A stretch of 64,000 nucleotides of DNA from Pseudoalteromonas luteoviolacea (GTDB taxonomy: Bacteria; Pseudomonadota; Gammaproteobacteria; Enterobacterales; Alteromonadaceae), in contig NZ_MAUJ01000001.1 of the NCBI RefSeq assembly GCF_001696455.1, positions 1,054,001 through 1,118,000 of the forward strand, in the 5' to 3' direction. The notes below the pieces were generated by a model, which saw nothing but the letters and a program-made list of their open reading frames with translations, ran no database searches and had not been told where the DNA came from. Position 1 is the stretch's first letter. Every line of letters starts with the position of its first letter. The position numbers and the translations under genes are program-made. Positions 26,681-35,650 of this stretch are shown here, one piece after another.

Positions 26681-27928
26681 TTACTTAGTATACCCTCGTG
26701 GCATATTTGAATCCGTCGTATAACGTTCACGCAATTTATCGTGACGAGACTCTGTTGTCACAGACTCTCCATTGATCCAAACTTGGTCAATGCGTGTGCT
26801 AAATTCAAATGGGTCAGCTGTCCAAAGTACAACATCTGCACGTTCACCAGCTGCAATCTTACCGCCTTCAATGCCAAAAGCATCTGCAACATTCGCAGTC
26901 ATTGCTTTAAGTGCGCCTTCATGTGTCATACCATTTGCAACGGCGATACCCGCGTCAAAGCGCATTTGATATAAATTATGACTGCCATCACCAGCAACGT
27001 TTAGAATAACCTTAACACCTGCTTTTTCTAATTCACCAGCATTACCCAAATGGGCATGTAGTGCATCAAAACCAGATGGTAAGTTAGAAACAGCACTAAC
27101 AATAACCGGTACTTCTGCTTTAGCTATTTGCTCTTTGACTAGCACCGCATCATCGCCACCAGCGATGATAAGATTCAGGCCAAATTGCTCTTTTAGAGCG
27201 AGTAGCTCTAAGAGTTGAGACGCTCTTGAAGCATAAGCAACGACCGGAAGTTCTCCTTTGAGTACTTGTATTAGTAGCTTTTCTTCAGATGATGGATCTT
27301 CATCTTTCTTCTTGTCTTTCTTAGCACTCAGCTTCTTCTTTTGCTCTTCCAATTTCTTAACAAAAGACTGCATTGCTGACGCACGAGATGCATCACCACT
27401 GACTGCGCCTAAGTCGACGACAAGCGCGGTTTTATGATCCGTTACACTACCAAATTCGCCAGACAAGTCTGCTGCAAAAGCCAAGCCCATAAACACACCA
27501 CTTTCACCCCAAGGTAAAGAAGGTACACTCACATTTTGAGTAATACCGCCTTTTCTTGCATAAGGGATTAGGCTTGAGCGAGGGTTAAAAGCTGAGCTAG
27601 GATCAAATTCGATACCAGACTTATCGTATGCATCAACTGAGCGTGACACAGCGCCAACTTCAACCAAACCTAGGTGATTCATCGAGCCGATCAAACCAGG
27701 AGTGAGAACTTTCCCGTTTGCATTCACAGTAATATCTGCATCGAATGATTTTGGGTTGATCGCTTTTATTTTGCCATCTTCGATAACAACAGTCGCGTTT
27801 TGCAAAACACCTTGATTTGTTTGTGTGTGCACAGTCGCATTGGTAATTGCAGTGATTTGAGCGAAAGCAGCTGAAGAGCTTAGCAATGCACCAGTTAACA
27901 TAGATAATTTAAACTTGTTCATTGTCAC
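26681..27928 (-). CDS. Exported amidohydrolase-like protein lacking a key metal ligand
   Basis: A 415-residue protein with a signal peptide (cleavage near AFAQ, residue 24) and the amidohydrolase fold: an N-terminal TPGLIGSMNHLG segment and a C-terminal part ending GERADVVLWTADPFEF. The canonical HxH metal motif after strand 1 is altered: M83 stands where the first His should be (GSMNH). No other clear metal His motifs are seen in the middle of the protein, and a Lys/Glu-rich insert lies near 190-215. It is four bases downstream of a normal amidohydrolase gene, so it is probably a structural partner or a divergent enzyme rather than a typical hydrolase. Confidence 0.78.
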   Translation of the reverse strand: MTMNKFKLSMLTGALLSSSAAFAQITAITNATVHTQTNQGVLQNATVVIEDGKIKAINPKSFDADITVNANGKVLTPGLIGSMNHLGLVEVGAVSRSVDAYDKSGIEFDPSSAFNPRSSLIPYARKGGITQNVSVPSLPWGESGVFMGLAFAADLSGEFGSVTDHKTALVVDLGAVSGDASRASAMQSFVKKLEEQKKKLSAKKDKKKDEDPSSEEKLLIQVLKGELPVVAYASRASQLLELLALKEQFGLNLIIAGGDDAVLVKEQIAKAEVPVIVSAVSNLPSGFDALHAHLGNAGELEKAGVKVILNVAGDGSHNLYQMRFDAGIAVANGMTHEGALKAMTANVADAFGIEGGKIAAGERADVVLWTADPFEFSTRIDQVWINGESVTTESRHDKLRERYTTDSNMPRGYTK

Positions 27929-27932
27929 TCTC

Positions 27933-29318
27933 CTAGCGCTGACCTAACATAAAATCACTAACAGCTTGGTATTTACTGTCGTGGCGATCGTATACTTTAG
28001 CGCCGTCGATAAATACTTGCTCTGCTTTCGAGTAGACACTGAATGGGCTTTGATCCCAAATAACAACATCAGCTTGCTTACCAGCAGCAATAGAACCCGT
28101 CAAATCCTCAACACCTAATGATTTAGCGGCATTGTAAGTGATCCACTTAATCGCATGTTCTTCTTTGATGTCAAAGCCAGCTTCATTTGCAGAGTACATT
28201 ACTTTTGCAGCTTCATGGTTTAGACGCTGAATTGTTGTATCGGAGTCTGAGTGTATTACTGCGCATGAATTCTTAGCCGCGTCTACAATGGCTACGTTTT
28301 CTAGGGACATGTCGTAGGCTTCCATTTTAAAGCCCCACCAATCTGGCCAAAGTGCTGCACAGTTCCCATTTTCACCTAGCAGGTCTGCGATTTTGTAAGC
28401 TTCAACACCATGGTGGAATGTACCTGCATGATAGCCAAACTCTTTGGATAGGTCGATCATCATAGCCATTTCTTCTGCTTTATAGCAGTGGTTATGAATT
28501 AGAATCTCACCATCTAAAACACCACGAAGTGTGTCTAACTTAATATCACGATGCGGCGCATCTGGATTCATACCAGCTGCGTACTCAGCTTCATATTGTT
28601 CCCAAGCGCGCTTGTATTCACCCGCTTCAATCCAAGCTTCACGATAGCCAGCCATGTTACCCATACGTGTTTTCGGTGCAACGCCTTGACCACCGTATAC
28701 TCGTTTAGGGTTTTCACCACAGGCCATTTTTAGGCCGTAAGGCGCGTCAGGAAACTTCATGCCTTGCATAGTCTCTGAAGGTACATTTTTCAGCGTAACG
28801 GCGCGACCACCAAATAGGTTCGCTGAGCCGGGTAAAATTTGCAATGACGTGATACCGCCCTCTCTAGCGCGGTTAAAACCTGGATCTTGAGGCCATACAG
28901 AATGCTCGACCCATACCTGAGCGGTATTTGGGTTGATCATCTCATTACCATCTTGGTGAGACTCTACGCCAGGGCTCGGATACGCACCTAGGTGAGAGTG
29001 GTTGTCTATAATGCCAGGTGTTACCCATTTGCCAGCCGCGTCAACGGTAGTATCAGCTGACACAGATAGGTCTTTACCAACTTGGCTGATTTTACCATCA
29101 ACAATGTAGACATCTGCATCGTTGATTCTTTCGCCAGTCCCAGTTAGCACGGTAGCATTTGTGATTAATGTACTTGAAGTAGAGTGAGGCTTGTAAGTAC
29201 TTGGATAAGGGTTTTTCTCGATTGTGACTTTATCTTTTTGAGGACCAGTGTCTTGCTGGCAACCAAAAAGAGCTGTGCTTAAAGCAAGCACGATCACAGA
29301 GGGTTTAAATATATGCAT
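27933..29318 (-). CDS. Amidohydrolase lipoprotein (imidazolonepropionase-like)
   Basis: A 461-residue metal-dependent hydrolase anchored as a lipoprotein: the signal ends in LFGC with C20 lipidated. Metal motifs are present: DNHSHLG (H107, H109), HNHC, FHHG and VIHSDSD with the catalytic Asp. This points to hydrolysis of a cyclic amide or peptide bond in the periplasm; the substrate is not known. First gene of a two-gene operon whose second product is a homologue with an altered HxH motif. Confidence 0.85.
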   Translation of the reverse strand: MHIFKPSVIVLALSTALFGCQQDTGPQKDKVTIEKNPYPSTYKPHSTSSTLITNATVLTGTGERINDADVYIVDGKISQVGKDLSVSADTTVDAAGKWVTPGIIDNHSHLGAYPSPGVESHQDGNEMINPNTAQVWVEHSVWPQDPGFNRAREGGITSLQILPGSANLFGGRAVTLKNVPSETMQGMKFPDAPYGLKMACGENPKRVYGGQGVAPKTRMGNMAGYREAWIEAGEYKRAWEQYEAEYAAGMNPDAPHRDIKLDTLRGVLDGEILIHNHCYKAEEMAMMIDLSKEFGYHAGTFHHGVEAYKIADLLGENGNCAALWPDWWGFKMEAYDMSLENVAIVDAAKNSCAVIHSDSDTTIQRLNHEAAKVMYSANEAGFDIKEEHAIKWITYNAAKSLGVEDLTGSIAAGKQADVVIWDQSPFSVYSKAEQVFIDGAKVYDRHDSKYQAVSDFMLGQR

Positions 29319-29772
29319 TTTCTTCTCTCTGTAGTTTTTATGTGACTGTAGCTAAAATTCACATAAATTTCGATATAAAAGCCTCAAAATGCAATAAATT
29401 ATGATGAATGACCATAAAATCGCTACAACATTCAAAATATGTGTACAATTTTAACGCGAAAGTTTGTTTTTCAGACACACCTATACATATCCAGACACAC
29501 TTTTGAAATAGGTTTTAATGAAAAAGAGAAAAGTTGGAAATGCCCTTCAAAAAATACGCTGCATAGATGTTAACTAAAAAATAATCTCTATTTAATCTTG
29601 TCATTTAGAAATAATTCACGCGAATTTTTGCCCCAATATTTAACCAGTTAGTAGCTTTGATTACCTTCGAAATAATTGCTTACACTCGCACAATCTTCAA
29701 TTACAGCATTTTGAAAATAAAACGCCAATACTGAAGGTGAGTCGCACGAATCGCCCTATTTGGAGAACTAAA
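29319..29772. other. Divergent promoter region with a direct repeat
   Basis: About 450 AT-rich bases between the amidohydrolase operon and the DUF3718 gene. The nine-base sequence CAGACACAC occurs twice (29472-29480 and 29492-29500), 20 bases apart start to start, or about two helical turns. It is a candidate activator site. No open frame is evident. Confidence 0.4.
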
Positions 29773-30129
29773 ATGAAAGCTTTAATGACCGCTGTTGCAC
29801 TAGCTGGACTTGTATCTACTGCTCACAATGCAGAAGCCATTGAATTTGTTGCCGCTGATGATAGCTTTGCAACACACCTATGTGTTGCATTTGCTTCAAA
29901 TCGCCCACATGTCATGTTGGAAGAATTGAGAGGTAAACACTCGCTGAAAAAGAATATAGCCAATAAACTACATTGTAACGATATGGACTTACAAGAGTTT
30001 GCCGAGACTTACAGCCTTACTCGAAACGCCAAGTTTATGAATATTGACTTAGATACAAAGACTTCTATTAAAGATTTAGCTGCTCAACAAAATGCACCCA
30101 CGACAGTCGTCTTATCGGGTTCGAAGTAA
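29773..30129 (+). CDS. DUF3718 exported protein
   Basis: Start chosen at ATG 29773, with GGAGA nine bases upstream; the frame extends to 29737 without support. The 118-residue product has a signal peptide (cleavage near AEA, residue 24) and a mature domain with two conserved Cys (HLCVAF and LHCNDM), the mark of the DUF3718 family found in Alteromonadales and Vibrionales. Probably periplasmic with one disulfide. No function is known. Confidence 0.78.
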   Translation: MKALMTAVALAGLVSTAHNAEAIEFVAADDSFATHLCVAFASNRPHVMLEELRGKHSLKKNIANKLHCNDMDLQEFAETYSLTRNAKFMNIDLDTKTSIKDLAAQQNAPTTVVLSGSK

Positions 30130-30149
30130 TGAAAAGAGTTTATAAAAGG

Positions 30150-30189
30150 GACAAGTGCGCATTCAACCTGTTGTGAATGCGCGCTTGTC
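30150..30189. terminator. Strong bidirectional hairpin
   Basis: Two 16-base arms (GACAAGTGCGCATTCA and TGAATGCGCGCTTGTC) pair fully with one G-U, around an eight-base loop. It fills the gap between the convergent DUF3718 and DUF445 genes. Confidence 0.7.
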
Positions 30190-30191
30190 AA

Positions 30192-30902
30192 TTACACAAA
30201 ACTTGCAATTAAGCCAAACAGACCGCCAAATACACCGCCCCATACAACCAGCCAGCCCAAATGGGTATGTATCATATTTTGTACTATATTTTTAACCATT
30301 ACAGGGGTAAGCTCATTGAGCCTTTCATCAACGGCATGCTCTATCGCGCCTCGAATGGAGTCCAGTGATTGACCATTTGTCAAAACGCCCGACACCTTTT
30401 CTTTAAACTCGGGTTCTTCACTGATTTCTTTTAGCGCCTCTTTCATCTTATCAGTAAAAGTATCTCTCATTGGCTCTATCGCTTCTTTACCACCCACCAT
30501 GGCTAACATTGCGCCAAACTGAGAGCCCTCGATCACTTGAACCAATTTATTAAAGGCAATTGAAAGGTCCGCTTGCTCAATGACAGGGTTTAAGTCAATA
30601 TCAATTTGGTTTTTTGAGGCGAAGCTTTGTAATTTGTCTTGATTAAAAAACTCATCTAAGATCAATTCTTTAATCGCTACTTTAAACTCTTTAAATTTAA
30701 TCGTAATCACACCCGAACCATATAGCCCTGGCACTTTTTCAAACAACATATGCACAGCAAGCCAGTTTGTTACTGCACCTGACAATGCAAATAGGCCCAT
30801 AGTCAAAACCAAATCATTCTGACTCAGCCAACCAACAGCAACTAGGGCAGCAGCCAACAAGTTCGTTAATACACTTTTATTCAATGTAGAATTCCAATAC
30901 AA
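30192..30902 (-). CDS. DUF445 family membrane protein
   Basis: A 236-residue protein with two N-terminal membrane segments (about 10-28, 32-50) containing the family motif ALSGAVTNWLAVHMLFEKVPGLYGSG, a central helical region of about 150 residues, and one C-terminal membrane segment with GGVFGGLFG. This is the short DUF445/YheB-like architecture. The role is unknown, perhaps in the cell envelope. Single gene. Confidence 0.85.
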   Translation of the reverse strand: MYWNSTLNKSVLTNLLAAALVAVGWLSQNDLVLTMGLFALSGAVTNWLAVHMLFEKVPGLYGSGVITIKFKEFKVAIKELILDEFFNQDKLQSFASKNQIDIDLNPVIEQADLSIAFNKLVQVIEGSQFGAMLAMVGGKEAIEPMRDTFTDKMKEALKEISEEPEFKEKVSGVLTNGQSLDSIRGAIEHAVDERLNELTPVMVKNIVQNMIHTHLGWLVVWGGVFGGLFGLIASFV

Positions 30903-31011
30903 ATTTAAAACTGCTGCTATTTTATTGAATTTAATTTTGCACTCAAGTATTTGTGTTATAGCTAAAATCGTCCATAGTTAAAAAAAGCATGATCACGCAG
31001 CTGGGCAAACT

Positions 31012-31866
31012 ATGTGGAACCTTGTAAATCAATACATCAGTGACGCAATTCATGACCATTTTGAGTTTACTCGAAAAACCCAACTGCCCTGCAGTTCAAA
31101 ATCTAAAACATTTAAGATAGAAAACGACAAGCACTGCTTTTTGGTAAAAGTAGATCAAGTGTGCGCACTTGAACGTTACGAATGTGAAGCACAAAACCAC
31201 ACACTTTTGATAAGAGACAGTGACTTTTTAGTCGCCGATCCCATCACCATAGGTTCAAGCCTTGAATACTGCTTTATTGTCTTCGAATGGCTCAATACCC
31301 AACCAGACCAAGAAAATTGGTATGAATGTGGTAGAACACTTGCAAAAATGCATGCTCGACACGAGCAAGAAATGTTTGGCCTTGAACAAGATAATTACTT
31401 ACTTGGATTATCTCAACCAAATCAATGGCATAAAAAGTGGTCTATCTTTTTTGCAGAAGAGCGTATCGCTTGGCAACTCCAGCTGCTTCAGGAAAAAAGT
31501 ATATCTCTGGTCGACATAGACCAATTTGTTGAGCAGCTCAAACCCCTATTGAATCACCCACTACAACCTTCTTTGCTGCATGGATATTTTTGGCGGGGCA
31601 ATATTGCTTTTGCTCATAAAAAGCCATGTTTGTACTCCCCAGCCTGTTATTACGGAGACAGAGAAGTTGACATAGCCAATAGTGAACTTTTCGCGGCCTT
31701 GCCTGAAGCTTTCTATACAGGGTATTCGGACACCTACCCCCTTGAACAAAGTTATCAGCAACGTAAAGCCATATATCAGCTGTACACACTTTTGTGCCAT
31801 GCCAACTTATTTGCAGGAGACTATATATTGCAGTCACAAAAGCAAATAGAGGCAATTTTAAAATAG
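31012..31866 (+). CDS. Fructosamine-kinase-like protein lacking both catalytic aspartates
   Basis: A 284-residue homologue of YniA/fructosamine-3-kinase, which phosphorylates ketoamine-glycated amines to trigger deglycation. Much of the fold is recognisable: FLVKVD (K46), YECEA, the segment WHKKWSIFFAEERIAWQLQL and ACYYGDREVDIAN. Two key positions are changed: the catalytic HGDLW motif reads HGYFW (Y192), and the metal-binding Asp of the FDPA motif is S209 (LYSPA). N197 of the catalytic loop remains. The protein is thus predicted not to act as a normal kinase and may be a pseudokinase or a binding protein. No neighbour clarifies its role. Confidence 0.85.
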   Translation: MWNLVNQYISDAIHDHFEFTRKTQLPCSSKSKTFKIENDKHCFLVKVDQVCALERYECEAQNHTLLIRDSDFLVADPITIGSSLEYCFIVFEWLNTQPDQENWYECGRTLAKMHARHEQEMFGLEQDNYLLGLSQPNQWHKKWSIFFAEERIAWQLQLLQEKSISLVDIDQFVEQLKPLLNHPLQPSLLHGYFWRGNIAFAHKKPCLYSPACYYGDREVDIANSELFAALPEAFYTGYSDTYPLEQSYQQRKAIYQLYTLLCHANLFAGDYILQSQKQIEAILK

Positions 31867-31943
31867 CTGCAACACAGCGGTAATAATTGCAATTACTGCT
31901 ATAATAGAGGAAGGAATGACAGAGCGGTTGTTGGAGTAAAACC

Positions 31944-32147
31944 ATGAAACAGCTGTATCACCAACGTATAAGCTGCCCTCACTGTGGACACCACATTTTT
32001 GTGGATTTAGATACCAGTGAAGGCGATCAAGATTATTACGAAGATTGCGCGGCGTGCTGTAACCCAATCCATCTCAATATGCATATCGATGAAGCAATCA
32101 ATAAATTGGAATTACGCATTGACAGTGACGACGAGCAAATCTTTTAG
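31944..32147 (+). CDS. CPXCG-motif cysteine-rich small protein
   Basis: A 67-residue protein with an N-terminal CPHCG and a second CAAC pair, which probably bind zinc, followed by an acidic C-terminus. The combination matches the CPXCG-motif family of gammaproteobacteria, whose function is unknown. Its stop codon overlaps the stop of the riboflavin synthase gene on the other strand by four bases. Confidence 0.83.
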   Translation: MKQLYHQRISCPHCGHHIFVDLDTSEGDQDYYEDCAACCNPIHLNMHIDEAINKLELRIDSDDEQIF

Positions 32148-32785
32148 TCAATCGGGTTTAGAGTGTTCTTTCTCAAATAATGCTCTACGGTATTAACGAT
32201 GGTATAGGTTTGTTGATCAACTTCTATATTGAGCTTATCACCGTTCAACACGCGGCCTATGTTCGTAATGGACAACGTTTCAGGGATCAGATGAAGCCAA
32301 AAACCATCTTCATCCACTTGACCTACTGTCAAGCTTGCCCCGTTTACAGAGATAAACCCTTTATAAAAAACGTACTTAGACCACTCTTTGGATAGTAGAA
32401 GCTTAATTTTGACGTTTTCTGCGGTTCTTACAACTTGCTCAACTGTAGCCATATCATGGATATGACCAGAAACAATGTGCCCGCCAAGCTCCGTCCCAAA
32501 TGTCACTGAACGCTCAAAATTAACTTTATCACCACATTTCAATTTGCCTAAGTTAGTTAATTTTAATGACTCATCTATGACATCAAAACTCACCTGACCT
32601 ACTACATCGGATTGATTAATTTCAAATTGGACCACCGTCAAGCAACAGCCATTTACTGCGATGCTTGCGCCAATTGTCAGTTGCTGCAGGTACTCATTAC
32701 CAACAGACAAAACCAAGCGCATCACGCCATCATTTAAAAGAGCACTTACTACCGACGCTTGAGTTTGAACAATACCTGTAAACAT
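32144..32785 (-). CDS. ribE: Riboflavin synthase alpha subunit
   Basis: Catalyses dismutation of two 6,7-dimethyl-8-ribityllumazine molecules to riboflavin; soluble trimer. It begins MFTGIVQTQASV and shows two lumazine-binding barrels (about 1-95 and 96-190), each with the internal repeat pattern NGCCLTV / NGASLTV and the GGHIVSGHI motif. The 213-residue length is normal, and the sequence follows the E. coli RibC type. It is a lone gene here, not linked to other rib genes. No FMN riboswitch was seen in the 138 bases upstream. Confidence 0.92.
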   Translation of the reverse strand: MFTGIVQTQASVVSALLNDGVMRLVLSVGNEYLQQLTIGASIAVNGCCLTVVQFEINQSDVVGQVSFDVIDESLKLTNLGKLKCGDKVNFERSVTFGTELGGHIVSGHIHDMATVEQVVRTAENVKIKLLLSKEWSKYVFYKGFISVNGASLTVGQVDEDGFWLHLIPETLSITNIGRVLNGDKLNIEVDQQTYTIVNTVEHYLRKNTLNPID

Positions 32786-32923
32786 GATTTTTCCGAGTAT
32801 AAGAATATGCGCCCTAGTTTACCCTAACCGCTATCAGCCTGAAACAATATGAAACAAGTTATTTCATAGATAAAAAGCAAAAACTTCAATAGAATACCTT
32901 TTTTATGAATTCTGAGCTTTAAT

Positions 32924-34282
32924 ATGAAGTTTGAACTTTGGGAAGCCAAAAGGCTTGTTCGATTGGCGACGCCAGTTTTTCTTGCTCAAGTTACGCTGGT
33001 ACTTATGTCAGTGGTTGACACTATGATGGCAGGGCAAGTCAGCCCAAGTGACTTAGCCGCACTCTCTATCGCGACTGGCGTAATGAATCCTCTCATGTTT
33101 TCACTGCAATCGATTTTACTCGCCATAACTAGCCTTGTCGCACATAGCTATGGTGCTAAAGACCAATCAAGTATAAAGCGTTTTTTCCAACAAGGCCTAT
33201 ATTTGGCAGTAGCACTTTCAACACTGGGGTTTGTCGCAAGCTACTTTACACCGGGCCTATTCGCGAGTATTGGCACTGAGCCACACATAGCTCAGCTCGC
33301 TCAGGACTATATTGATTATGTAAAATACGGCCTCGTCGCATTTCTTGTGTTCTCCGTATATCGGAATGTCATTGAAGGAATGGGCAATACCAAAGTGGCT
33401 TTTTACATTGGTGTATTGGGACTGTGTATTAATGTGGTTGCCAATTATATATTTATTTATGGCAAGCTCGGAATGCCAGCCCTTGGCGGTGCAGGCTGTG
33501 GTGTAGCAACAAGTATTGTGATTTGGACAATGGCCATTACACAAATTTGCTACAGTCTCAAAAGCAAAACAATCAAAGGAAAGTGGCTGCTAAGCGACTT
33601 CATGAAACCCCATAAAGAAACGCTACTGCAAATTTTTAAGCTAGGTTTACCTATCTCATTCGCGACGTTTTTTGAAGTCACCTTATTTGCCTGTATCCCC
33701 CTTTTCATCGCTGATCTGGGCGCGGTTGCTGTATCGGGCCACCAAGTTGCGGCTAGTGTGACTATGATACTGTTTATGCTGCCCCTAAGCTTGTCTATGG
33801 CGATCGGAATTAGGATCGGCAATATTAGTGGACAAAATGATGTGCCGAAACTAATAAACAGCACGTTTACCAGTTTCATGTTAGCCATTATTGTCGCAGC
33901 AATTGTTGCACTTGGTACTTATATTGTTAGGGATGATATTAGCTGGTTATATACTCAAGAAAAAGAAGTGGCCCTACTCGCTTCAAGTATCATTGTGCTC
34001 GCCTGTGTTTACCAATTACCGGATGCCCTTCAGGTTTCAGCAAATGGTGTGTTACGGGGACTCAGGTATACCAAACCAATTACAGGTGTCACATTTTTCT
34101 CTTACTGGATAATCGGTTTTACGCTAGGTTACGTATTAGCAAAAACAGACTTAATAGTACCAGCGATGGGCCCGACTGGCTTTTGGGTTGGTATCATTGT
34201 TGGATTGTCCGTTGCAGCGGTTCTACTTATTTATTTTGTGAGGAGAAAGCTCATTGAAATGCAAACTGCTAACAGCGTTTAG
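32924..34282 (+). CDS. MATE-family multidrug efflux transporter (NorM-like)
   Basis: A 452-residue inner-membrane exporter with twelve hydrophobic segments in two repeated halves. The N-terminal start LVRLATPVFLAQVTLVLMSVVDTMMAG and the repeat half beginning LGLPISFATFFEVTLFACIP are typical of Na+- or H+-coupled MATE pumps. It would export cationic drugs or dyes. The following lipoprotein gene overlaps its 3' end by 29 bases. Confidence 0.92.
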   Translation: MKFELWEAKRLVRLATPVFLAQVTLVLMSVVDTMMAGQVSPSDLAALSIATGVMNPLMFSLQSILLAITSLVAHSYGAKDQSSIKRFFQQGLYLAVALSTLGFVASYFTPGLFASIGTEPHIAQLAQDYIDYVKYGLVAFLVFSVYRNVIEGMGNTKVAFYIGVLGLCINVVANYIFIYGKLGMPALGGAGCGVATSIVIWTMAITQICYSLKSKTIKGKWLLSDFMKPHKETLLQIFKLGLPISFATFFEVTLFACIPLFIADLGAVAVSGHQVAASVTMILFMLPLSLSMAIGIRIGNISGQNDVPKLINSTFTSFMLAIIVAAIVALGTYIVRDDISWLYTQEKEVALLASSIIVLACVYQLPDALQVSANGVLRGLRYTKPITGVTFFSYWIIGFTLGYVLAKTDLIVPAMGPTGFWVGIIVGLSVAAVLLIYFVRRKLIEMQTANSV

Positions 34283-35237
34283 TTTTATATTACTGGGTTG
34301 CACACCTGCGCCCAGTGATGTGAATGAAGAGTACAGCGAACGTTTGGCTAATGTCATTGGCGTTAACAAAGCGGTTATTGAAAAGCCAAAAGCAGTTAAA
34401 CTGCAGGCAACCAATGCTCCAACTTCAAACTATACTATTTCGGTGATCGATCTTGCAAAACTCGGCCATTGTCGTGTAGCCACACATATTGCAAATCATA
34501 ATAACCAACTCGGAAAGCTCGCAAAACCAAGCGAGCTTTTTAAGTACAATGTTAATTTCATCCGATACGCTCAAGCATGCATTCAACACAAAAGCACCGA
34601 TGACGATATTAAGGTTACGCTACAACAGGCATTGAAAGAAAAACAAGCAAACCTGCCGGCGTCACTTGCCCATGTATTTACAAATGAGAAAGAGTTAACC
34701 AAACTTTTAAGTCTCACTTTCGAAGAAGTGACCATTGAAACGAGCAATGGCGAAATAGCTGCCCAAGAAGCGCTATCAATAATCACGTCTCTCGTAAATA
34801 AGCTTGATGAACCAGCGTTGATAGATGAAAACAAGCTCACCGCTGCCTTGGAAAAGTTAAATAATAATTCCTATGTGGCCTCATTGCTGACCAGCACACA
34901 GAAACAGATATTGTGGAATATCAGCAGCACACACTGGCTATCACAACATTCATTAGAAAAGAGTATTTGTCCACAGGGGAAAAATAAGCAAAAAGCGAAA
35001 GTGCTTAATAATGTGTTCCAAAAATACTACATTCAAGAAATTCAGGCTTATCAGTCCAAACTCGCGCAGCGTTTGCACACGCTAGAACCCTTTTTTTCAA
35101 CTTTTACAGATAAATTTGGTAAAGACCTCTACCCAAACCCCATTTCCCCCTTGTTAAATGAACTGAAGCTAACGGCTAAACAACACGTTTTTTGGTGGCA
35201 AACATTCTATAAAGTGTGCAAAGTAAAGCCATTGTGA
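34254..35237 (+). CDS. DUF3080 lipoprotein
   Basis: A 327-residue predicted lipoprotein. It starts with TTG at 34254, with AGGAG about seven bases upstream, and the lipobox is LLGC (C16). The mature part matches the DUF3080 pattern: a short SERLANVIGV segment, LGHCRVATHIANHNNQLGKL and a conserved late stretch with NPISPLLNELK. Function unknown. It overlaps the MATE gene and is therefore translationally coupled to it. Confidence 0.8.
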   Translation: MKCKLLTAFSFILLGCTPAPSDVNEEYSERLANVIGVNKAVIEKPKAVKLQATNAPTSNYTISVIDLAKLGHCRVATHIANHNNQLGKLAKPSELFKYNVNFIRYAQACIQHKSTDDDIKVTLQQALKEKQANLPASLAHVFTNEKELTKLLSLTFEEVTIETSNGEIAAQEALSIITSLVNKLDEPALIDENKLTAALEKLNNNSYVASLLTSTQKQILWNISSTHWLSQHSLEKSICPQGKNKQKAKVLNNVFQKYYIQEIQAYQSKLAQRLHTLEPFFSTFTDKFGKDLYPNPISPLLNELKLTAKQHVFWWQTFYKVCKVKPL

Positions 35238-35277
35238 TCAAAAAAAACTCAGACAAACAAAAATTTAGCAAAGATAC

Positions 35278-35306
35278 TTGATCCTAAGTTCAGACCACTA
35301 TATATT
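35278..35306 (+). promoter_or_regulatory. Promoter of the tRNA-Val pair
   Basis: TTGATC and TATATT separated by 17 bases, followed by the GC-rich discriminator AGCCGCCG. Such a discriminator is typical of stable-RNA promoters under stringent control. The tRNA begins at 35340. Confidence 0.6.
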
Positions 35307-35339
35307 AGCCGCCGTTGCACAGAAACACTGTGCACTAGT

Positions 35340-35416
35340 ACGACCGTAGCTCAGTTGGTTAGAGCACCACCTTGACATGGTGGGGGTCGGTGGTTCGAAT
35401 CCACTCGGTCGTACCA
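35340..35416 (+). tRNA. tRNA-Val (anticodon GAC), copy 1
   Basis: A 77-base cloverleaf with encoded CCA. The acceptor stem ACGACCG/CGGTCGT, anticodon stem CCACC/GGTGG with loop TTGACAT, variable loop GGGTC and T-loop TTCGAAT all fold. It reads the valine codons GUC and GUU. Confidence 0.96.
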
Positions 35417-35427
35417 ATTTATTCTAT

Positions 35428-35504
35428 ACAACCGTAGCTCAGTTGGTTAGAGCACTACCTTGACATGGTAGGGGTCGGTGGTTCGAATCCACTCGGTTGT
35501 ACCA
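35428..35504 (+). tRNA. tRNA-Val (anticodon GAC), copy 2
   Basis: 77 bases with CCA, 11 bases after the first copy and nearly identical. The differences are paired: acceptor ACAACCG/CGGTTGT and anticodon stem CTACC/GGTAG, so both stems stay complete. Probably one transcript with copy 1. Confidence 0.96.
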
Positions 35505-35650
35505 CTTCTTCTATTTTTAATTTCTTATTTGCTTATAAAATCCAAAGCACGATTTTCTTTGCGCAGTAATAATCTGTAATACCTTTTTATGCTCAATCCG
35601 CTAAGATCTTGTATTAGATATCCCCCAATAAAAGCGAAGGAAACAAAATA

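Noticed and set aside
26681..29318. Calling the amidohydrolase pair part of the histidine pathway (HutI)
   Set aside because: Both are exported and HutI is cytosolic; the resemblance is at the superfamily level.
32786..32923. A possible FMN riboswitch before the riboflavin synthase gene
   Set aside because: The spacer is short and shows none of the conserved RFN-element sequence blocks.
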